Position numbers and translations under genes: made by a program. Positions 6,092-10,119 of a stretch of DNA of 10,119 bases are shown here, piece after piece. The DNA lies in NCBI GenBank assembly GCA_902793875.1, contig CADBFL010000052.1, positions 1 to 10,119 on the forward strand. The letters are read 5' to 3'. The stretch's first letter is position 1; the number at the start of each line of letters is the position of its first letter. This DNA is from an uncultured Eubacteriales bacterium. Its GTDB lineage: Bacteria > Bacillota > Clostridia > Peptostreptococcales > Anaerovoracaceae. The notes beneath the pieces were generated by a model. That model made no database searches. It was not told the DNA's origin and saw nothing but the letters and a program-made list of their open reading frames with translations.

Positions 6092-7243
6092 ATGGAAATC
6101 ATAAGGGAACTGCCTGCTGTATTCGAGGAATTCGCAGAAGCAAGAAGAAACGCATTCGTTAATGTAAAGAACGTTAAGGACCAGGGGATCCCGGTCATCG
6201 GAGCGTACTGCACGTACTTTCCGAGGGAGATAGCGCTGGCTGCCGGAGCAGCCTCGGTCAGCCTCTGCTCGACATCGGGCGAGACCATCCCTTCGGCAGA
6301 AAAGGATCTTCCGGCGAATCTCTGCCCGCTGATCAAGTCCAGCTACGGATTCGCAAAGGACGACAAGTGCCCGTTCTTCTATTTCAGCGATATAGTAGTA
6401 GGGGAGAACACCTGCGACGGCAAGAAGAAGATGTACGAGCTCATGAGCGGATTCAAGGATGTCTTCATCATGGACCTTCCGAATTCGCAGAGCGAAAAGG
6501 GACTTGCGCTGTATAAAGAGGAATGTCTCAAGCTCAGGGACTATGTCGAAGAGAAGTTCGGCGTTGAGATCACCGACGAAAAGATCCGCGAGGCCGTAAA
6601 GCTCGAGAACGAGATCAGAAGAGCGAAGAAGCGCCTGATCGACGTCATGAAGAACGACCCGTGCCCGGTAACAGGCATGGATATGTTCAAGCTCCTCTAC
6701 GGAAGCGACTTCAAGTTCGACCGCAGTCTCATAGTCGATGAGCTCGATTCGATCAGAGAGAAGATCGAAAAAGAATATGCAGAGGGCAAGATGCTGAAGA
6801 AAAAGCCTCGCCTCATCCTGACCGGGTGCCCGATAGGCGGAGTCACTGAGAAGGTCATAAAGGCAGCCGAGGATAACGGAGCGGTCATAGTCGCGATGGA
6901 GAACTGCACGGGAGCCAAGCAGTACGACAGGCTGGTCGACGAAAACGCCGAAGACATCTGGGGCGCTCTCGCCGAGAGATACCTCAACATCGGATGCTCC
7001 GTCATGACGCCTAACCCTAACAGGTACGATCTGCTCGGCAGGCTGATAGATGAGTACAAGGCAGACGGAGTCCTCGAGATGACTCTCCAGGCCTGCCATA
7101 CATACAATGTTGAGCACAAGTCTATCGAAAAGTTCTGCGTTGAGCAGAAGAAGACGCCGTACTTCATGGTCGAGACCGATTACTCGGAGGCGGACGTGGC
7201 GCAGCTCAATACCCGTATCGCTGCGTTCATCGAGATGCTATAG
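6092..7243 (+). CDS. Double-cubane-cluster anaerobic reductase (DCCP, YjiM-like)
   Basis: A 383-residue cytoplasmic protein of the 2-hydroxyacyl-CoA dehydratase (HgdB/FldB) superfamily, DCCP branch. It strongly resembles E. coli YjiM as I recall that sequence: AYCTYFPREIALAAGA near 39-54, AEKDLPANLCPLIKSSYGFA (69-88), FYFSDIVVGENTCDGKKKMY (96-115), ITGCPIGG-type LTGCPIGG (243-250), MENCTGAK (269-276), LQACHTY (332-338) and the terminal RIAAFIEML. Cys 40, 78, 93, 108, 246, 272, 302 and 335 are candidates for binding the [Fe8S9] double cubane; I do not assign each ligand. Characterised DCCPs reduce small molecules after ATP-driven electron transfer from an ASKHA-type activator; the natural substrate is unknown. 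No activator gene is on either side here. AAAGGA (6079-6084) precedes the ATG by 7 nt. It is transcriptionally separate, between two terminators. Confidence 0.9.
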   Translation: MEIIRELPAVFEEFAEARRNAFVNVKNVKDQGIPVIGAYCTYFPREIALAAGAASVSLCSTSGETIPSAEKDLPANLCPLIKSSYGFAKDDKCPFFYFSDIVVGENTCDGKKKMYELMSGFKDVFIMDLPNSQSEKGLALYKEECLKLRDYVEEKFGVEITDEKIREAVKLENEIRRAKKRLIDVMKNDPCPVTGMDMFKLLYGSDFKFDRSLIVDELDSIREKIEKEYAEGKMLKKKPRLILTGCPIGGVTEKVIKAAEDNGAVIVAMENCTGAKQYDRLVDENAEDIWGALAERYLNIGCSVMTPNPNRYDLLGRLIDEYKADGVLEMTLQACHTYNVEHKSIEKFCVEQKKTPYFMVETDYSEADVAQLNTRIAAFIEML

Positions 7244-7283
7244 GCCGCACAGCCTGCCGCATATCAGCAGGAGAATAAAAAAC

Positions 7284-7355
7284 AGAGGGGCCCTTCCATG
7301 CATCCGCGCGCTGTCCGGCACATCCGGCGCAGCGGGGATGCGCAGGGCTCCTTTT
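7284..7355 (+). terminator. Long branched inverted repeat with T tails on both sides, probable terminator
   Basis: The outer stem GGGGCCC (7287-7293) pairs with GGGCTCC (7345-7351, one G-U), extended by A-T pairs. Inside, GCATCC (7300-7305) pairs with GGATGC (7336-7341) and CGCTG (7309-7313) with CAGCG (7330-7334), leaving a CCGG...CCGG inner loop. TTTT follows on the + strand, and the run AAAAAA just upstream gives a T run on the - strand, so it could stop transcription both ways. It follows the double-cubane gene stop by about 40 nt. Confidence 0.6.
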
Positions 7356-7400
7356 CGTTGCTCTGCCGGCCCGCACGGATCCGGTGCAAAGACGATTGTT

Positions 7401-7414
7401 TGGATAAAAATGCA
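7401..7414 (+). promoter_or_regulatory. Distal ARG-box-like operator of the first binding-protein gene
   Basis: TGGATAAAAATGCA is a near-palindrome matching the ArgR/AhrC ARG-box form TGnATAwwwATnCA. It differs by one base from the equivalent site at 9861, and its start lies 44 bp upstream of the start of the proximal box. Confidence 0.6.
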
Positions 7415-7422
7415 TGATCGGG

Positions 7423-7436
7423 TGGAGAAATTTGCG
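7423..7436 (+). promoter_or_regulatory. Degenerate middle ARG-box-like site
   Basis: TGGAGAAATTTGCG lies exactly 22 bp from the boxes on either side and matches TGnATAwwwATnCA at 9 of 12 fixed positions. It is weak alone; the phasing is what suggests it may be occupied by a hexameric ArgR-type regulator. Confidence 0.35.
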
Positions 7437-7443
7437 GATTTGG

Positions 7444-7472
7444 TTGCATAAATATACAGATGTTGTTATAGT
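7444..7472 (+). promoter_or_regulatory. Sigma-A promoter overlapped by proximal ARG box (first binding-protein gene)
   Basis: A -35 of TTGCAT (7444-7449), a 17-nt spacer and a -10 of TATAGT (7467-7472). The ARG-box-like palindrome TGCATAAATATACA (7445-7458) covers the -35 and part of the spacer, so a bound regulator would block RNA polymerase. The 42-nt stretch 7444-7485 matches 9903-9944 at 37 positions. Transcription would start near 7479, giving a leader of about 68 nt. Confidence 0.72.
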
Positions 7473-7533
7473 CATACACGTCAAATAAAAACCGCTGCCA
7501 TCTGCGGCGGCTGATAGGTATGGATAACAGAAC

Positions 7534-7538
7534 AGGAG
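7534..7538 (+). promoter_or_regulatory. Ribosome binding site fixing the first binding-protein start
   Basis: AGGAG lies 8 nt before the ATG at 7547. The in-frame ATG at 7520 has no such site and would put nine polar residues ahead of the lipoprotein signal. The same AACAGGAGAAAGA context precedes the second binding-protein gene. Confidence 0.75.
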
Positions 7539-7546
7539 AAAGAGAA

Positions 7547-8338
7547 ATGAAGAAGAAAACACTGGTATTACTGCTCGCGATGTCGATGATATTCACATTC
7601 GCGCTCGGCGCATGCAGCAAGAGCGGCGGAAGCGGCGGAGATGAAGGCGGGGATGACGCGACTCTCAAGGTCGTGACAGAAGCCACATTCGCGCCGTTCG
7701 AATTCACAGAGGACGGAAGCGAGGAGATCGTAGGCTTCGACGTGGACATGATGAACGCCATAGCTGAAGATCAGGGCCTCAAGATCGAGTGGGTCAACAT
7801 GGAGTTCGATTCGCTTATCCCGGCTCTTGAATCGGATCAGGGCGACATCATCTGCGCAGGCATGAACAAGCTCGCAGGCGACCGCGCCGAGAAGGCTGAC
7901 TTCGGCGAAACCTACTTCGAAAGCGACCTGATGCTGCTCGTTGCTGCTGACAGCGATCTCTCAGGCATCGATGCAGTCACTTCCGACATGAAGCTCGCCA
8001 GCCAGATCGGAACCACAGGCGGAGACATGGTGCAGGAGATGGCAAAGGAAGGCAAGATCGCAGAAGGCATCGTGCTCAACCAGTGGACTGACTGCTACAT
8101 GCAGCTCCAGAACGGCGACGTCCAGGGCGTCATCGTGGACAAGCCGGTAGGAGAGGCTTACCTGAAAGCGCACAGCGACATCGCAAAGTTTGCCGGAGAC
8201 AAGTTCGGCGATCACGAAGAGTTCGCCTTTGCAGTAAAGAAGGGCAATACGGAACTGCTTGATAAGCTGAATACAGGCCTTGCAAACCTTAAGGAAAGCG
8301 GCAAGTACGACGAGCTCGTTGACAAGTGGTTCAGCTGA
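7547..8338 (+). CDS. Polar amino acid ABC transporter binding lipoprotein (probably basic amino acid)
   Basis: A 263-residue secreted lipoprotein. Residues 1-22 are a signal peptide (MKKK, hydrophobic core) ending in the lipobox LGAC with C23 as the lipid-modified residue. A Gly/Ser/Asp linker (24-38) is followed by the family-3 periplasmic-binding fold: TEATFAPFEF (44-53), FDVDMMNAIA (64-73), a DR pair at 112-113 in the position of the amino-acid carboxylate-binding Arg, and the hinge and second-lobe segment GVIVDKPVGEAY (194-205). It captures an amino acid outside the membrane and hands it to the permease and ATPase encoded next. The ARG-box promoter suggests arginine or a related basic amino acid; the fold alone does not settle the ligand. 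A second, very similar signal peptide begins at 10013. Confidence 0.9.
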   Translation: MKKKTLVLLLAMSMIFTFALGACSKSGGSGGDEGGDDATLKVVTEATFAPFEFTEDGSEEIVGFDVDMMNAIAEDQGLKIEWVNMEFDSLIPALESDQGDIICAGMNKLAGDRAEKADFGETYFESDLMLLVAADSDLSGIDAVTSDMKLASQIGTTGGDMVQEMAKEGKIAEGIVLNQWTDCYMQLQNGDVQGVIVDKPVGEAYLKAHSDIAKFAGDKFGDHEEFAFAVKKGNTELLDKLNTGLANLKESGKYDELVDKWFS

Positions 8339-8396
8339 TCCGGCAGAGCATAACAGGCCATAAAAGATCATGGAAGCGAAGGGAAAGAAATAAGCA

Positions 8397-9071
8397 ATGG
8401 ATGTTTATATAAAAGGATTTCTCATCGCCTGCCAGGGCATACCCACCACGGTGTGGGTAAGTCTGATAGCAATAGTGATAGGAGCAGCCTTCGGACTGCT
8501 CCTTGCGCTGTGCTCGCAGACAAAAAGCAAGATCCTGCAGGTGCTGGCAAAAATATACGTTGACGTTGTAAGGGGCACGCCTATGCTGGTCCAGGCCCTC
8601 ATTATGGCCTACGGCGTGCCGTGGCTGCTCCAGTCGTGGGGCACGGGATTCAAATGGGCCAATCTGGTCATCCCGGCCATCATCGTATGCGGATGCAACT
8701 CGGCCGCGTACATGTCGGAGATAATAAGGTCAGGCATACAGGCTGTGGACAAAGGCCAGATGGAGGCTGCAAGGTCTCTCGGCATGAGCCACGGCATGGC
8801 GATGAAGCTGATCATCATACCGCAGGCCATCCGCGTGATCCTGCCTGCATTCGCCAACGAGTTCGTGACTCTCATCAAGGAGACTTCCGTGCTCGGATAT
8901 GTAGGAGTCATTGAGATACTGCGCAGAGGACAGCTCTGGAACGCCTCGTCGTTCGAGACATTCCCTGCATACATAGGAGTGGCGCTTGCGTACATGATAC
9001 TCACTATCCCGCTGTCAAAGATCATAAACGGCTATGAACGCAAGATGGCCAGAAGGGAGTCTGCAAGATGA
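8397..9071 (+). CDS. Polar amino acid ABC transporter permease
   Basis: A 224-residue inner-membrane permease of the HisM/GlnP family, with about five membrane segments (near 19-38, 60-78, 88-106, 142-165 and 192-211). RGTPMLVQ (59-66) is the typical family motif, and residues 122-144 (MEAARSLGMS...IIPQA) form the EAA loop that docks on the ATPase. As only one permease gene is present, it probably works as a homodimer. AAGGGA at 8379-8384 is the likely ribosome binding site, with 12-nt spacing that is a little long. It lies 58 nt after the binding-protein gene with no hairpin in the gap, and its stop overlaps the ATPase start in ATGA. Confidence 0.92.
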   Translation: MDVYIKGFLIACQGIPTTVWVSLIAIVIGAAFGLLLALCSQTKSKILQVLAKIYVDVVRGTPMLVQALIMAYGVPWLLQSWGTGFKWANLVIPAIIVCGCNSAAYMSEIIRSGIQAVDKGQMEAARSLGMSHGMAMKLIIIPQAIRVILPAFANEFVTLIKETSVLGYVGVIEILRRGQLWNASSFETFPAYIGVALAYMILTIPLSKIINGYERKMARRESAR

Positions 9072-9793
9072 GCATGATAGAAGTAAAGGGCCTTTGCAAG
9101 AGCTTCGGAGAGCTTGAGGTGCTCAGGGGCATCGACCAGAACGTGGATGAAGGCGAAGTGCTGTGCATAGTCGGACCGTCCGGCTCGGGAAAATCCACTA
9201 TGCTCAGGTGCATAAACAGGCTCGAGGAGCCTACCGGCGGCGAGATATACATCGACGGCGAGCTGATAACCGACAGGAACGTCGACCAGATGAGGACGAA
9301 GATGGGCATGGTGTTCCAGTCCTTCAACCTCTTCCCTCACAAGTCGGTAATAGAGAATCTGACCATAGGACCGGTCAATGTTAAGAAAGAGGATGAGGGC
9401 TCCGCAAAGGAGAGAGGCATGAAACTGCTCGAGAGAGTAGGCCTGGCCGAGAAAGCGGAGGAATATCCGAGAAACCTCTCCGGCGGACAGCAGCAGAGGG
9501 TGGCTATCGCAAGAGCGCTTGCGATGGATCCCGAGGTGATGCTCTTCGACGAACCTACATCCGCACTCGACCCTGAGATGGTCGGTGAGGTGCTCGATGT
9601 AATGAAGGACCTCGCAAAAGACGGCATGACCATGGTAGTGGTAACGCACGAAATGGGATTTGCTAAGGAGGTGGCCGACAAGGTCATCTTCATGGACGGG
9701 GGAGTCATTGTCGAACAGGGCACTCCGGACGAGGTCCTCAGTCATCCGAAAGAGCCGAGGACACAGGACTTCCTTTCGAAGGTGCTTGTCTGA
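9068..9793 (+). CDS. Polar amino acid ABC transporter ATP-binding protein
   Basis: A 241-residue cytoplasmic ATPase of the HisP/GlnQ type with a full motif set: Walker A GPSGSGKST (36-44), Q-loop Gln 84 (VFQSFNLFPH), signature LSGGQQQR (137-144), Walker B VMLFDEP (157-163) with catalytic E162, D-loop SALD (165-168) and switch His 194 (VTHEMGFA). It powers import through the permease encoded just upstream. The ATG at 9068 shares ATGA with the permease stop, a 4-nt overlap showing translational coupling; AAGGGAG (9053-9059) is 8 nt upstream. The in-frame ATG at 9074 is less well placed. It is the last gene of the three-gene transporter operon, closed by a strong terminator. Confidence 0.95.
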   Translation: MSMIEVKGLCKSFGELEVLRGIDQNVDEGEVLCIVGPSGSGKSTMLRCINRLEEPTGGEIYIDGELITDRNVDQMRTKMGMVFQSFNLFPHKSVIENLTIGPVNVKKEDEGSAKERGMKLLERVGLAEKAEEYPRNLSGGQQQRVAIARALAMDPEVMLFDEPTSALDPEMVGEVLDVMKDLAKDGMTMVVVTHEMGFAKEVADKVIFMDGGVIVEQGTPDEVLSHPKEPRTQDFLSKVLV

Positions 9794-9810
9794 AAACAAT
9801 GAGCCGGCGT

Positions 9811-9843
9811 ACGGGGCGTGTGAGAATATCACGCCCCGTTTTC
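9811..9843 (+). terminator. Intrinsic terminator of the amino acid transporter operon
   Basis: A perfect 10-bp GC-rich stem ACGGGGCGTG (9811-9820) / CACGCCCCGT (9830-9839), 9-nt loop, then TTTTCTGTT. It starts 18 nt after the ATPase stop codon and separates the transporter operon from the second binding-protein promoter. Confidence 0.88.
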
Positions 9844-9860
9844 TGTTGGATCGCTGTGTA

Positions 9861-9874
9861 TGCATAAAAATGCA
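9861..9874 (+). promoter_or_regulatory. Distal ARG-box-like operator of the second binding-protein gene
   Basis: TGCATAAAAATGCA is a near-perfect palindrome and the best ARG-box-like site in the window. It sits just after the terminator; its start is 43 bp upstream of the start of the proximal box. Confidence 0.65.
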
Positions 9875-9881
9875 AGATCTG

Positions 9882-9895
9882 TGAAATAATTTGTA
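9882..9895 (+). promoter_or_regulatory. Degenerate middle ARG-box-like site (second promoter)
   Basis: TGAAATAATTTGTA lies 21 and 22 bp from its neighbours. It matches the consensus at only 8 of 12 fixed positions, but occupies the same place as the middle site of the first promoter. Confidence 0.3.
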
Positions 9896-9902
9896 TTAAT
9901 AG

Positions 9903-9931
9903 TTGCATAAATATACAAAAAATGTTATAGT
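9903..9931 (+). promoter_or_regulatory. Sigma-A promoter overlapped by proximal ARG box (second binding-protein gene)
   Basis: A -35 of TTGCAT (9903-9908), 17-nt spacer, -10 TATAGT (9926-9931), with TGCATAAATATACA at 9904-9917 overlapping the -35. The proximal box, -35 and -10 are identical to those of the first promoter, while the bases just after the box have diverged (AAAAA in place of GATGT). Confidence 0.72.
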
Positions 9932-10012
9932 CATACATGTCAAACAAGTGCTGCCGTGATTCGGAAGACAGGATCAGGGTATAAGACAAAACAGAGAACA
10001 GGAGAAAGAACA

Positions 10013-10119
10013 ATGAAAAAGAAAACACTGGTACTTTTACTCACGCTCGCGATGATATTCACATTCGCGCTCGGAGCCTGCGGCAAGAGCGGCGGCGGTG
10101 AGTCGGCGGATACATCCTC
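10013..10119 (+). CDS. Second amino acid ABC transporter binding lipoprotein, 3' partial
   Basis: Only the first 35 codons are in the window. They encode MKKKTLVLLLTLAMIFTFAL then the lipobox GAC with the lipidated Cys at 23, and a Gly/Ser linker. The signal peptide is nearly identical to that of the protein starting at 7547, at both protein and DNA level. AGGAG (10000-10004) is 8 nt upstream. The binding domain is beyond the edge, so its ligand class is inferred from similarity of the leader and promoter. Confidence 0.8.
   Translation, partial: MKKKTLVLLLTLAMIFTFALGACGKSGGGESADTS

Noticed and set aside
5978..7117. Minus-strand open frame of 379 codons opposite the double-cubane reductase gene
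   Set aside because: Antisense shadow; the + strand product is a strong family match from start to stop, and the minus frame begins inside the terminator hairpin.
7107..7451. Plus-strand 114-codon open frame spanning the end of the reductase gene and the GC-rich inverted repeat
   Set aside because: Arg/Ser-rich product in a frame shifted from the reductase and running across a terminator structure and an operator site; no ribosome binding site or motif.
9032..9865. Minus-strand open frame of 277 codons opposite the ABC ATPase gene
   Set aside because: Antisense shadow of a gene with a complete set of ABC motifs, and it runs through the terminator and ARG-box region.

Overview
The window reads as a chromosomal segment of an anaerobic, probably Clostridia-like member of the Bacillota. 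The evidence is a moderately GC-rich genome with purine-rich ribosome binding sites, one TTG start, lipoprotein-type solute-binding proteins, ArgR/AhrC-type ARG boxes, an oxygen-sensitive double-cubane iron-sulfur reductase, and several corrinoid-methyltransferase-type proteins of the uroporphyrinogen decarboxylase (URO-D) superfamily. A gut or rumen amino-acid-fermenting or methyl-group-using lineage is a reasonable guess, but the window does not fix the species. All supported genes are on the + strand.

Left block (1-3098): four tightly packed genes form one apparent operon entered mid-gene. They are the C-terminal three quarters of a zinc-site URO-D/MtaA-MtbA-like methyltransferase, a small cytoplasmic BspA-type leucine-rich-repeat protein that overlaps it by 8 nt, a shorter and divergent URO-D-like protein that lacks the His of the zinc motif, and a DUF1638 protein. 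URO-D-type methyltransferases and DUF1638 proteins are known companions in corrinoid-dependent methyl-transfer loci. No corrinoid protein or substrate-specific methyltransferase I (MttB/MtaB type) lies inside the window.

Middle block (3099-7243): an AT-rich 282-nt intergenic region carries a good sigma-A-type promoter for an NhaC-family antiporter. A hairpin follows, then a complete URO-D-family methyltransferase with an intact H-x-C...C zinc site, then a convincing intrinsic terminator. Next comes a double-cubane-cluster protein (DCCP/YjiM family, 2-hydroxyacyl-CoA dehydratase superfamily) whose usual ATP-dependent activator is not adjacent here.

Right block (7244-10119): a polar amino acid ABC transporter operon encodes a lipoprotein binding protein, a permease and an ATPase, and ends at a strong terminator. 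It is followed at once by the start of a second binding-protein gene with a near-identical signal peptide. Both binding-protein genes are preceded by the same promoter architecture: a sigma-A promoter whose -35 is overlapped by an ARG-box-like palindrome, a second strong palindrome 43-44 bp upstream, and a weaker one between them. The boxes are therefore phased by about two helical turns. This suggests ArgR control and points to arginine or a related basic amino acid as substrate, although the ligand is inferred only from the operator.
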